Positions 25,525 to 33,602 of a DNA stretch of 52,046 bases are shown here, piece by piece. The position numbers and the translations under genes were made by a program. The stretch covers positions 1 to 52,046 of the forward strand of contig QHWJ01000360.1 in NCBI GenBank assembly GCA_003222535.1, in the 5' to 3' direction. This stretch comes from Acidobacteriota bacterium (GTDB lineage Bacteria > Acidobacteriota > Vicinamibacteria > Vicinamibacterales > CAVVIG01). Below the pieces are notes generated by a model, which saw only the letters and a program-made list of their open reading frames with translations, ran no database searches and had not been told where the DNA came from. Numbering within the stretch: the stretch's first letter is position 1; each line of letters opens with the position of its first letter.

Positions 25525-26955
25525 CTAGTACAGAACCTTTCTCTGGTTCGATGTCGGGATCTTCAGCTCCTCCCGGTATTTCGCGATCGTGCGCCGCGCG
25601 AGGACGAGCCCTTCGCGCTGGAGGATGCTGACGATCTTCGAGTCGCTGAGCGGTTTGCGGGGGTCCTCGTTCTCGATGATCTTCCGGATCCGTTGCTTGA
25701 TCGTCACCGACGAGACGCTCTCGCCGTACGAGCTGCTGATGCCGCTGTGGAAGAAGTACTTCATCTCGAACACACCCTGCGGCGTGTGCATGTACTTGTT
25801 GGTGACCACGCGGCTCACCGTCGACTCGTGCATGCCGATATCGTTGGCCACGTCACGCAGCACCAGCGGCCGCAGGTGCTCGATGCCGTGATCGAGGAAG
25901 TCCTTCTGAAAATTGATGATGCTCTTGGCGACCTTGAAGATCGTCTTCTGCCGCTGCTCCACCGACTTGATGAGCCACAGCGCCGACCGGAACTTGTCCT
26001 TGACGTACGCCCGCGTTTCGTCCGTGTTGTCCGACGTGCTCTTGTCCAGCAGCCGGCGGTAGACCGGGCTGATCCGCATCTGCGGCAGGCCGTCCTCGTT
26101 CAGCACCACGACGTACTCGTCCTCCACTTTCATGACGTACACGTCGGGAATGACGTACTGCGACTGGGTGGGGTTGTAGCGGCTGCCCGGCTTCGGATCG
26201 AGATGGCGAATCACCTCGATGTGCTCCCTGAGGTCGTCGATCGTCATCCCGAGCTTTCGGGCAATTTCGGGGACCTGATGGTTCTGCAGCAGACGCAGGT
26301 GGTCGGTGACGACCTTTTCCGTCGGCGTGCCTTCGAGTCCCAGATGCCGGAGCTGCAACAACAGACACTCCTGCAGGTCGCGCGCCGCGACACCGGTCGG
26401 GTCAAAGCCCTGCACGAGCTTCAGCGCGCGCTCCACTTCGTCGACCCGCCACGACCCCATGGCCGCCAGCTCGTCAAACGACGCGACCAGATACCCGTCG
26501 TCGTCCAGGTTGCCGATGATCGCCGACCCGATATCGCGGAGAACCGAATCCTCGCTCTGCATCGACAACTGCCACATCAGGTGATCGGAGAGCGAACTGG
26601 CCGTCGAGAGCGTGTTCTCAATGGGCGGCAGCTCCTTCACCTCCTGCGGCGCCCGCGGGCGGTAACCGTCGTCGAGATAGTCGCCGAAGAAGTACTCGTA
26701 GTCCTGATCGTCCCAGGTGTCGGTTTTGTTCGGCTGCTGATCGGCCTCCGATTTTTCCTGGGTCTGCGCGGTTTCGGCCGCCTGGAGATCCTCGGTCGGA
26801 ACCTCTTCGAGCATCGGGTTCTCGACCATCTCCTGATTGAGAAGGTCCGAGAGCTCCAGCGTCGACATCGGCAACAGCTTGATCGCCTGCTGCAGCGACG
26901 GCGTGAGGATTAGTTTCTGTACGAGTTTTGTGTGGAGTTTCTGCTGAATGCCCAT
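25525..26955 (-). CDS. rpoN: RNA polymerase sigma-54 factor
   Basis: 476 residues. Region I is glutamine/leucine-rich (GIQQKLHTKLVQKLILTPSL), followed by an acidic region II (about 50-110). The core-binding domain follows, then the helix-turn-helix (LRDVANDIGMHESTVSRVV), and the RpoN box ARRTIAKYREEL sits close to the C-terminus. It directs transcription that needs AAA+ activators; none is encoded in the window, although the large NtrY-like kinase at 41341-45219 is of a type that often feeds such activators. It lies between lptB and hpf as in many proteobacteria-like clusters. Confidence 0.97.
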   Translation of the reverse strand: MGIQQKLHTKLVQKLILTPSLQQAIKLLPMSTLELSDLLNQEMVENPMLEEVPTEDLQAAETAQTQEKSEADQQPNKTDTWDDQDYEYFFGDYLDDGYRPRAPQEVKELPPIENTLSTASSLSDHLMWQLSMQSEDSVLRDIGSAIIGNLDDDGYLVASFDELAAMGSWRVDEVERALKLVQGFDPTGVAARDLQECLLLQLRHLGLEGTPTEKVVTDHLRLLQNHQVPEIARKLGMTIDDLREHIEVIRHLDPKPGSRYNPTQSQYVIPDVYVMKVEDEYVVVLNEDGLPQMRISPVYRRLLDKSTSDNTDETRAYVKDKFRSALWLIKSVEQRQKTIFKVAKSIINFQKDFLDHGIEHLRPLVLRDVANDIGMHESTVSRVVTNKYMHTPQGVFEMKYFFHSGISSSYGESVSSVTIKQRIRKIIENEDPRKPLSDSKIVSILQREGLVLARRTIAKYREELKIPTSNQRKVLY

Positions 26956-27071
26956 GAAGACGCGCGTCAGCTAAGTCATTGCCGCGTTTACCACTTGCAA
27001 GGATACTCCAGACCGCAATCAGGTGGAGAGCTGTATGCGGCGCTCCTGGAGATGCAAATCTCAGGCCCATT

Positions 27072-27797
27072 CTAGTCCAATCGGAACTCCGTCCCCAGAT
27101 AAATCCGTCGGACCTCTTCGTCGGCCGCCAGGCTGTCCGGGGTGCCGCTCTTGAAGATCACGCCCCCGTGCACGATGTACGCCCGGTCGGTGATCCGCAG
27201 CGTCTCGCGCACATTGTGATCGGTGACGAGGACGCCGATGCCGCGCGCCTTGAGGTGAAAGATGATCGTCTGGATGTCGCTGACGGCGATCGGATCGATG
27301 CCCGCAAACGGCTCGTCGAGCAGGATGAATTTCGGCGAGATCACCAGAGCGCGGGTAATTTCCACCCGGCGCCGCTCGCCCCCCGACAGCGTGTGGGCGG
27401 GCGCCCGCGCCAGCGGCGTCAGATTCAGCTCGGCGAGCAGCTCGCCGAGCCGCGCGCGCCGCGTCGCCCCATCGAGGTCCATCGTCTCGAGAATCGCGAG
27501 CAGGTTCTGCTCGACTGTCAGGCCGCGGAAGATCGACGGCTCCTGCGGGAGGTAGCCGATGCCCTTGCGCGCGCGGATGTACATCGGATCGTCGGTGACG
27601 TCGTGGCCATCGAGCTCGACGCGTCCCGAGTCGGGCGCCGCGAGCCCGACCGTCATGTAGAACGTGGTCGTTTTGCCGGCGCCGTTGGGACCGAGGAGGC
27701 CGACGATCTCGCCGGACGCGACGTCGAGGTTCACTCCTCGCACGACGGTACGGCCGCCATAGGACTTCGTCAGGTCGTGCGTGCGCAAAGTCGCCAT
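27072..27797 (-). CDS. lptB: LPS export ABC ATPase LptB
   Basis: 241 residues; the cytoplasmic ATPase of the LptB2FG(C) complex. It shows Walker [10 protein letters not shown], the Q-loop in [15 protein letters not shown], signature [11 protein letters not shown], Walker [16 protein letters not shown] and the H-loop [10 protein letters not shown], all typical of LptB rather than of amino-acid ABC ATPases. The ATG gives [16 protein letters not shown]. It sits 62 bases after lptCA and 116 bases before rpoN. The LptF/LptG partner is encoded separately at 3844-6201. Confidence 0.95.
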   Translation of the reverse strand: MATLRTHDLTKSYGGRTVVRGVNLDVASGEIVGLLGPNGAGKTTTFYMTVGLAAPDSGRVELDGHDVTDDPMYIRARKGIGYLPQEPSIFRGLTVEQNLLAILETMDLDGATRRARLGELLAELNLTPLARAPAHTLSGGERRRVEITRALVISPKFILLDEPFAGIDPIAVSDIQTIIFHLKARGIGVLVTDHNVRETLRITDRAYIVHGGVIFKSGTPDSLAADEEVRRIYLGTEFRLD

Positions 27798-27859
27798 CGA
27801 GACACGCTGTCCAAATCAAGATGTCGGCGTAATGACGAAATGCGGTACTTGGCGGCGGG

Positions 27860-29974
27860 TCAGCCTGGGCATCTGACGTTGCCGCCCTTGGTCTGCGTGC
27901 GGATCTGCGCGTTGCCGTCGACGACGACGCTGTCGGCGCCCTTGTTGAAGGTCAACGTCTTGCCGATGGTCTCGCGCCGGCACTCGTCGAGGATTTTGAC
28001 CGGCGCGCCCGTGACGACGTACGTCTCGTTGGCGGTCGTATAGATCATCTTCGAGCCCTTGGTCTCGCGGTTCTGCTCGCGCAGCGTGAGGTTCTCGTAC
28101 GCTTCGGCGCGATCGAGCTCGTCGCCGGACGGCTTGAGATACAGCTCGATCCGCGCCGCGGTCATGTCGCCTTCCGGCCCGTTCATGTGGGCGTTGGTCG
28201 TGTACGTGAGGCGTCGCGTCGCGTCGTCGTACTTGAGATCGTTCGACGTCGCGATCGAGGGCACGCGCGCCTTCTTCTTGTCCTTCCCCGCCTCATCCAG
28301 GACGGTCGTCGTGACCACGCCGCCCGACGCGCTGAGGTTTCCGGCCTTGTTGTCGATGACGATTGTCTCGCCCTTGATCGACGTGTCGCCCTGAAAGAGC
28401 CGCGCGGCGCCGGTGTAGGTGCCCAGGGCCACGCTGCCGTCGTAGTCCAGTCCGTTCCCCACCACGATGACCGGCTGATCCTGCTTCAGCATGGATGGCA
28501 TCCTGACGTCGTTCGCGGAGTCGCCCGGCATGATGCCTTTGGACGCGGGCTTGAGCTGGCTTCTGACATTCCCGGAGGCTTTCACCTTCGGGCCGACGAG
28601 CGTGACGTCGATCGTCGCCGCATCCACCGCAATCTGTTCGGTGACGACGTGCGGGACCGTGGCGCCGGGCTCGGAGCCGCTCAGAGCAAGCGTGCCGCGG
28701 TCGAGGTCGTACCGGGCGGCCGCCGCCTGCGCGCTCATCCTGCCCTCTTCGAAGCGCACGCCGCGGGCGAACTTCGCCTCCTCGATCGAGCTCATGCCCG
28801 GCTTGAGAGTGACGTCGAGCGTCGCGGCCGATGCGGCGCGACTCACGTCACCGCCAAGTTCGCGGTACTGGACGTTTCCGGAGAACTGCGCGCGCGTCAG
28901 CCCGCGTCCCGGCTCGCCGCGGGCGGCGAGATCCGACGCCCGGATGGTCCGTCCCGGCGTTGCAGTCTCCGGCGGGAACGTCAGCTGGACCGCCTCGCGG
29001 CCGACCAGCGCCGTTGGCGACATGCCGTCCGGCGCCAGCGTCATGTCGATCATGTTCGCCGCGATCTGCCGGCCCGCCGTGCCCGGCTCGCCCGCGAGCT
29101 GGATCATGGCGTCGCCGGAGATGAGCGCGTGCTCGAGCGACTCGCCGTCCGCCGCATACTTCAGGTTCATGTCCCGGCCGCTCAGCGTCTGCAAGCCACC
29201 GGCGCTCGGATGCGACGTCGACAGGTGGGAGCGATCGTGCAGCTCCACCGTCTCGATCCGGTTCTCGTCCGGGCTGAGGTAGGCCATCGCGGTCTCCGCC
29301 TCGATGACGTGGCCACCGCGCTGGATCCGCACGGTTCGTTCGAACCGGATGTATTTGTCGCGTCGTGCGAATGCGGCCGCGCCCGACGTGACGTCGGCGG
29401 CATTGGCGCCCTTCTCGTCCGGGACGATGTGCACGACCGCCTGATCGAGGATGGTGAGCAGATCGCGCGTCTGCTCCCACGTCATCCCGGTGCCGGTGCC
29501 GCGCACGCGGCCGCGCGTGAACGTCACCGGGCCCGGGGCGCGCACCGTGCCGTCGCTGTCCGCGTACGTCGCGTGTTCCGTGAGCACGGTCATGCCGTCG
29601 GATCCGGCGAGCTGCACGTCGCCGTCGAGCGCGATCGACGACTCGTTCTTGCCCACCAGGCCTTCTTTCGCGGTGATGGTGAAGGTGCGGTCGCCGTTCC
29701 GTTCGTCGGTGATGATCGTGACGCCCAGGAGCCTGCTGGAGCCGTCGGCGTAGGTGAGCTGCTTCTGGAACGTGACGCCGGCGGCTTCGCGCGAGCCGTT
29801 GAATTTCCACCCCCTGCCGCCGGTCGTTTCGACGACCGCTCCAGGATCCTTGCCGGCCGTGGCCGGCACGGGGGGCGGGTTTTCGCGGCGCTTGAATTCA
29901 CGTGCGACGAACACCGCGAACGCCACGCCGAACACGGCAATCAACAGGCGCGCTCCACGCTGCCGGCGGGTCAT
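27860..29974 (-). CDS. LptC-LptA (OstA-like) fusion for LPS transport
   Basis: 704 residues from the ATG at 29974. An N-terminal membrane helix (about 9-25, LLIAVFGVAFAVFVAREF) is followed by an LptC-like periplasmic segment (about 55-200, GVTFQKQLTYADG to PGPVTFTRG). Long OstA/LptA-type beta-jellyroll repeats follow, with repeated patterns such as LTEHATYADSDGTV, EAETAMAYLSPDENRIE, LSGRDMNLKYAADG, AARYDLDRGTL and TSNDLKYDDATRRLTYT. LptC and LptA are usually separate and much shorter, so this chain may span the periplasm alone. The 27 residues upstream of the chosen start are encoded by a foldback array and are probably not translated. Confidence 0.8.
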   Translation of the reverse strand: MTRRQRGARLLIAVFGVAFAVFVAREFKRRENPPPVPATAGKDPGAVVETTGGRGWKFNGSREAAGVTFQKQLTYADGSSRLLGVTIITDERNGDRTFTITAKEGLVGKNESSIALDGDVQLAGSDGMTVLTEHATYADSDGTVRAPGPVTFTRGRVRGTGTGMTWEQTRDLLTILDQAVVHIVPDEKGANAADVTSGAAAFARRDKYIRFERTVRIQRGGHVIEAETAMAYLSPDENRIETVELHDRSHLSTSHPSAGGLQTLSGRDMNLKYAADGESLEHALISGDAMIQLAGEPGTAGRQIAANMIDMTLAPDGMSPTALVGREAVQLTFPPETATPGRTIRASDLAARGEPGRGLTRAQFSGNVQYRELGGDVSRAASAATLDVTLKPGMSSIEEAKFARGVRFEEGRMSAQAAAARYDLDRGTLALSGSEPGATVPHVVTEQIAVDAATIDVTLVGPKVKASGNVRSQLKPASKGIMPGDSANDVRMPSMLKQDQPVIVVGNGLDYDGSVALGTYTGAARLFQGDTSIKGETIVIDNKAGNLSASGGVVTTTVLDEAGKDKKKARVPSIATSNDLKYDDATRRLTYTTNAHMNGPEGDMTAARIELYLKPSGDELDRAEAYENLTLREQNRETKGSKMIYTTANETYVVTGAPVKILDECRRETIGKTLTFNKGADSVVVDGNAQIRTQTKGGNVRCPG

Positions 29975-29985
29975 GGGAGGGTCGG

Positions 29986-30128
29986 TGAATTGCGGATCTC
30001 GGATTGCGGATTGCGGATTCGGATTGCGGACACCCAATCCGCAATCAATCCGCAATCAATGCGCAGTCCACAATCCAATCCGCAATAAAATCCGCATTCC
30101 GCAATCCGCATTCCGCATTCCGCAATGC
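29986..30128. repeat. Foldback array of 7-bp units between recJ and lptCA
   Basis: The left part carries GGATTGC heptamers (about 30000-30029). After ACACCC the right part carries ATCCGCA and TTCCGCA heptamers to 30126. The array abuts the recJ stop codon (30129-30131) and reaches to within about 12 bases of the lptCA start, so it forms essentially the whole intergenic region. It may act as a terminator or processing site between the two genes. Confidence 0.82.
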
Positions 30129-31853
30129 TCAACTCCCAGAGCTTTTCAGATCGGCAAGGGTCAGCTCCACGTACGTCTCTCCATTGTACTGGTTCTGTTC
30201 GAGCGAGAAGGCGACGTCGAGCGCGGCCTTGTGCTCGGTGAGGTAGTCGTGGCGCTCGGCCGCGCGCCACGCGACGGCTCGGAAGACCCGGCCATCCTGC
30301 CTGAGCGCCATCTTGAGGTGACGCTCCTTCAGTTTCCGCGGGCCGTCGACGATCTCGACGCCACGGGCGGCAAAGACCGGACGCGGGTTCCCGGCACCGA
30401 ACGGCGCAAGCGCCGCCACGCCCGCCGCCACCCCGCCGGTAATCGCGCGGAATGTCAGGTCCCCGTCGATGGCGAGGCGCGGCATCAGGTCCCCGGGGCC
30501 CAGCGTCTCGTCTGCGACGGCGTTGATTGCGAGACGCAGCTCCCTGATGCGGCGCGCGTCGAGCGTGAGACCCGCTGCCTGCCTGTGGCCGCCAAACCGT
30601 GTGAGCAGGCCGGCACACCGCTCGAGTGCGCCCAGCATGTCGAACCGCGGGATGCTGCGGCACGAGCCATGCGCCATGTCCTCCTCGACCGAGAGCACGA
30701 CGGCCGGCCGATGGAACGCGTCCACGAGCTTCGACGCGACGATCCCGATGACGCCGCGATGCCACCCGTCGCCCGCGACGACGAGGATCGAGCGCGCGCC
30801 GATGTCCGGATCGGTCTGAACGATTCTCTTCGCCGCGGCGAGCATCTCGGCTTCTTCCTCCTGGCGCTTGACGTTCTCGCCGTCGAGCTGCAGCGCCAGT
30901 TGCCGTGCGTCCCCGGCGAGCGACTCGTCCTGCGCCAGCAGCAGGCGCGTCGCGATATCGGGTGTGCTCATGCGGCCGGCCGCGTTCAGGCGCGGGGCCA
31001 GCATGAAGCCGATGTGATAGCTGTCGATCGTCTTCCCGGTCAGCCCGCACACGTCCAGCAGCGATCGCAGGCCGACCTTGTGCGGCCCGCGCGTCAGCAG
31101 ATCGAGGCCAAGCTTCGCGATCACCCGGTTCTCTCCGACGAGTGGCACCACGTCGGCGAGCGTTCCGATCGCGGCGACCTTGATGAATCCCGGCAGGAGG
31201 CGATCGCGCCCGGCGCGCCGGCAGAGCGCCTGCACCAGCTTCAGCGCGACGCCGACGCCCGCCAGGTACTTGTCCGGGTAGCGGCAATCCGTCCGCTTCG
31301 GGTTGATGACGGCGAGCGCCGGCGGCAGCTGCGTCTCAGGCTCGTGATGGTCCGTAATGATCAGGTCGACGCCGAGCTCGCGCGCGCGCCGCGCCGCCTC
31401 GCCGCTGCGGATGCCGCAGTCCACCGAAATCACGAGGGCGACGCCGTCCGCCTGCAGCCGCTCGATCGCTGTCGGCTGAAGCCCGTAGCCGTCCCGCAGC
31501 CGCTCCGGAATGAAGTGGACGACATCGCCGCCGAGGAGCTCCAGCGCGCGGCGCAGCATGACCGTCGACGTGACCCCGTCGACGTCGTAGTCGCCGTGAA
31601 TCGCGATGCGCTCCTTGCGCGCGATCGCCATCATGATGCGATCGATGGCGACACTCATGTCGGCGAGCAGCATCGGGTCGTGCAGGTGATCGAGCACGGG
31701 GTTCAGAAAGCGCCCCGCGAGCTCCGGGTCGGAAAGGCCGCGCTGACACAGCAGCCGCGCCACCACGGCAGCAATCCCGAGCGCCGCGGCCAGCCTCTCC
31801 GCCGCGGCGTCGTCACAGGGCAAAGCATCCCACCGCGGCCCTATTGCGGGCAT
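30129..31853 (-). CDS. recJ: Single-strand-specific 5'-3' exonuclease RecJ
   Basis: 574 residues. DHH motifs are present: AIHGDYDVDGVTST, SVDCGI, IITDHHEPE and the downstream GFMLAPRLNAAGRM. The DHHA1 domain shows RFGGHRQAAGL, and the C-terminal OB-like domain ends TYVELTLADLKSSGS. The start ATG at 31853 is chosen because AAAGGAAAGG precedes it and the longer frame upstream only adds eight-residue CRERRCPL repeats from the 24-base array. It acts in recombination and mismatch repair. Confidence 0.95.
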   Translation of the reverse strand: MPAIGPRWDALPCDDAAAERLAAALGIAAVVARLLCQRGLSDPELAGRFLNPVLDHLHDPMLLADMSVAIDRIMMAIARKERIAIHGDYDVDGVTSTVMLRRALELLGGDVVHFIPERLRDGYGLQPTAIERLQADGVALVISVDCGIRSGEAARRARELGVDLIITDHHEPETQLPPALAVINPKRTDCRYPDKYLAGVGVALKLVQALCRRAGRDRLLPGFIKVAAIGTLADVVPLVGENRVIAKLGLDLLTRGPHKVGLRSLLDVCGLTGKTIDSYHIGFMLAPRLNAAGRMSTPDIATRLLLAQDESLAGDARQLALQLDGENVKRQEEEAEMLAAAKRIVQTDPDIGARSILVVAGDGWHRGVIGIVASKLVDAFHRPAVVLSVEEDMAHGSCRSIPRFDMLGALERCAGLLTRFGGHRQAAGLTLDARRIRELRLAINAVADETLGPGDLMPRLAIDGDLTFRAITGGVAAGVAALAPFGAGNPRPVFAARGVEIVDGPRKLKERHLKMALRQDGRVFRAVAWRAAERHDYLTEHKAALDVAFSLEQNQYNGETYVELTLADLKSSGS

Positions 31854-31879
31854 GTCGCGTGGCCTTTCCTTTGCTCCAC

Positions 31880-31999
31880 GCCGCTCGCGGCACAGAGGAC
31901 ACCGCCGCTCGCGGCACAGACGACACCGCCGCTCGCGGCACAGAGGACACCGCCGCTCGCGGCACAGAGGACACAAAGGCTACAAAGGACACAGAGGGA
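31880..31999. repeat. Four 24-bp tandem copies followed by period-9 units
   Basis: The unit GCCGCTCGCGGCACAGAGGA plus four more bases (CACC) occurs at 31880-31903, 31904-31927, 31928-31951 and 31952-31975 with only one or two differences. It is followed by nine-base units AAAGGCTAC, AAAGGACAC and AGAGGGAAG. The array lies between the divergent recJ and GxxExxY genes. Read as protein in either direction it gives eight-residue repeats (GTEDTAAR or CRERRCPL). Confidence 0.9.
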
Positions 32000-32008
32000 A
32001 GGCTCGCG

Positions 32009-32398
32009 GTGCGTCCTAATGAAATGAGCTACAAGGTGATCGGTGCAGCGATGAAGGTTCATAGCGCGTTAGGTTCCGGACTCCTCGAGAGCGCATACGA
32101 CAAATGTCTCAGTCTCGAACTCAGGCGGATCGGTCTGCAGTTTCAACACCAGGTCCGTTTACCTATGAATTACGAAGGCGTGAAGCTATCAGCCGCGTAT
32201 TGCGTCGACTTCATCGTTGAAGAATGCATCGTTGTCGAGATTAAATGTGTTGAAAAACTGCTCCCCGTCCACAAGGCGCAACTACTTTCGTATCTAAAAC
32301 TCAGCGGGCACAAGCTCGGGCTCCTGCTCAATTTCAAAGTCCCTCATATGCGCGACGGCATTCATCGAATCATCAACGGGCCGGAGTCCGAGTTGTGA
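32009..32398 (+). CDS. GxxExxY protein (PD-(D/E)XK nuclease-like)
   Basis: 129 residues. The naming motif is Gly24-Leu-Leu-Glu27-Ser-Ala-Tyr30. A nuclease-like core follows: Asp67 in YCVDFIVEE, then Glu77-Ile-Lys79 in VVEIKCVEK, and QLLSYLKLSGHKLGLLLNF, as in PDDEXK_3. Function is unknown in the family. The GTG at 32009 has a GAGGGAAGG ribosome site formed by the repeat; ATG 32024 is the alternative. The gene is visibly poorer in G+C, with more A/T-ending codons, than its neighbours, and lies between repeat arrays of opposite orientation, suggesting acquisition. Confidence 0.88.
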   Translation: MRPNEMSYKVIGAAMKVHSALGSGLLESAYDKCLSLELRRIGLQFQHQVRLPMNYEGVKLSAAYCVDFIVEECIVVEIKCVEKLLPVHKAQLLSYLKLSGHKLGLLLNFKVPHMRDGIHRIINGPESEL

Positions 32399-32427
32399 GC
32401 AAGTGCTTCCCGGCGGTGTCGTGACTA

Positions 32428-32489
32428 CCCTCTGTTTCCCCTCTGTGTCCCCCTCTGTGTCCTCTGTCCCCTTTGTGTCCTTTGTGCGG
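32428..32489. repeat. Period-9 array downstream of the GxxExxY gene
   Basis: Imperfect units such as CCTCTGTGTCC, CCCTCTGTG and CCTTTGTGT run along the plus strand. They are the reverse complement of the AAAGGACACAGAGGG stretch at 31985-31999, so the GxxExxY gene is enclosed by inverted copies. The array lies between two convergent genes (GxxExxY and accA). Confidence 0.8.
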
Positions 32490-32498
32490 CGCCGAGTC

Positions 32499-33470
32499 TC
32501 ATGATGATCGAGTATCGATAAAATCGATCCCGAGGCGCCCCATGTTCCTGAATTTGTCGTAGCGCGCCGCCAGTCTGGCCCCGCTGCCGAGGGCGCTGAC
32601 CTCCGCGAGCGTCTGGGCCAATGCCTCGTCGACGATCTCCGCCGCGGCCGCGGGATCCGTGTGGGCGCCCCCGATGGGCTCGCGTACGATCCCGTCGATG
32701 ATCCCGGCCTTCATGAGATCGGGCGCCGTCAGCTTCAGCGCTTCTGCCGCCTCAACTTTCTTCGCCGGATCGCGCCAGAGGATCGCCGCGCACCCTTCGG
32801 GAGGAATCACGCTGTAGATCGCGAACTCCTGCATCAGCACCCGGTCGCCCACCGCGATGCCGAGTGCGCCGCCGCTGCCGCCTTCGCCGCTGATGATGAC
32901 GATGATCGGCGTGTCGAGCATCATCATGTCGCGCAGGTTGACGGCAATCGCTTCCGCAACGCCGCGTTCCTCCGATTCGATGCCGGGGTATGCGGCAGGC
33001 GTGTCGACGAACACGATGATGGGGCGGCTGAACTTCTCGGCGATGCGCATGGCGCGTAACGCCTTCCGGTAGCCTTCGGGCCGCGCGTACCCGAAGTTCC
33101 TGAAGATCTTCTCCTTCGTGTCGCCGCCCTTGACGTGACCGACGAGGAGCACCGGCTGCCCCTTGTAGTTGGCGAAGCCGGTCATGATCGCGTGGTCGTC
33201 GGCGAAGCGGCGGTCGCCGTGGATCTCGCTGAAGCCGGTGAACAGGCGCTGGATGAAATCCTCGAGCCCGGGGCGGCTGGGATGGCGCGCGACCAGCACC
33301 CGTTGCCACGGCGTGAGCGATCGATACAGCTCGCCGCGCACCGATTCGATGCGCCGCCGCAGCCCGTCGATCTCGCGATCCCGCGCGTCGGTGCGCGGCA
33401 TGGCCGCCAGCGCGTCGATCTCCTTCAGGAAGACCGCGATCGGTTCCTCGAATTCGAGCGTCTCAGCCAT
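32499..33470 (-). CDS. accA: Acetyl-CoA carboxylase carboxyltransferase subunit alpha
   Basis: 323 residues. With AccD it transfers carboxyl from biotin to acetyl-CoA, the first step of fatty-acid synthesis. Characteristic segments are FTGFSEIHGDRRFADDHAI, GHVKGGDTKEKIFRNFGYA, FVDTPAAYPGIESEERG, the oxyanion-type loop SGEGGSGGALGIAVGD and YSVIPPEGCAAILWRD. accD is not in the window. It lies 132 bases downstream of dnaE, from which it is separated by a foldback array. Confidence 0.97.
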   Translation of the reverse strand: MAETLEFEEPIAVFLKEIDALAAMPRTDARDREIDGLRRRIESVRGELYRSLTPWQRVLVARHPSRPGLEDFIQRLFTGFSEIHGDRRFADDHAIMTGFANYKGQPVLLVGHVKGGDTKEKIFRNFGYARPEGYRKALRAMRIAEKFSRPIIVFVDTPAAYPGIESEERGVAEAIAVNLRDMMMLDTPIIVIISGEGGSGGALGIAVGDRVLMQEFAIYSVIPPEGCAAILWRDPAKKVEAAEALKLTAPDLMKAGIIDGIVREPIGGAHTDPAAAAEIVDEALAQTLAEVSALGSGARLAARYDKFRNMGRLGIDFIDTRSS

Positions 33471-33488
33471 TCAACACCAGACCGTTGG

Positions 33489-33601
33489 CCACGAAACCAC
33501 AAAACACACGAAACCAACGACACTCTTCTTTCGTGTCTTTCGTGTCTTTCGTGTCTTTTGTGTGTTTCGCGGCCTTTGTTCTTTCGTGCTTTTCGTGGTT
33601 G
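33489..33601. repeat. Foldback array of 9-bp units between dnaE and accA
   Basis: The left arm (33489-33523) holds CACGAAACC-like units. The right arm (33526-33601) holds TTTCGTGTC units, three exact in a row, then degraded copies. The arms are complementary. The array ends at the dnaE stop codon (33603-33605) and starts about 18 bases before the accA ATG, so it occupies nearly the whole spacer. Confidence 0.85.
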
Positions 33602-33602
33602 A

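Noticed and set aside
28187-30088. 633-codon plus-strand frame over lptCA
   Set aside because: Antisense shadow of lptCA; Arg/His-rich, no domain, and ends in the repeat array.
31880-31975. CRISPR array
   Set aside because: The 24-base units are directly adjacent without unique spacers, and no cas genes are present.
31854-31976. Cysteine-rich N-terminal domain of RecJ
   Set aside because: The CRERRCPL repeats come from the 24-base array; the ribosome site and family start support ATG 31853.
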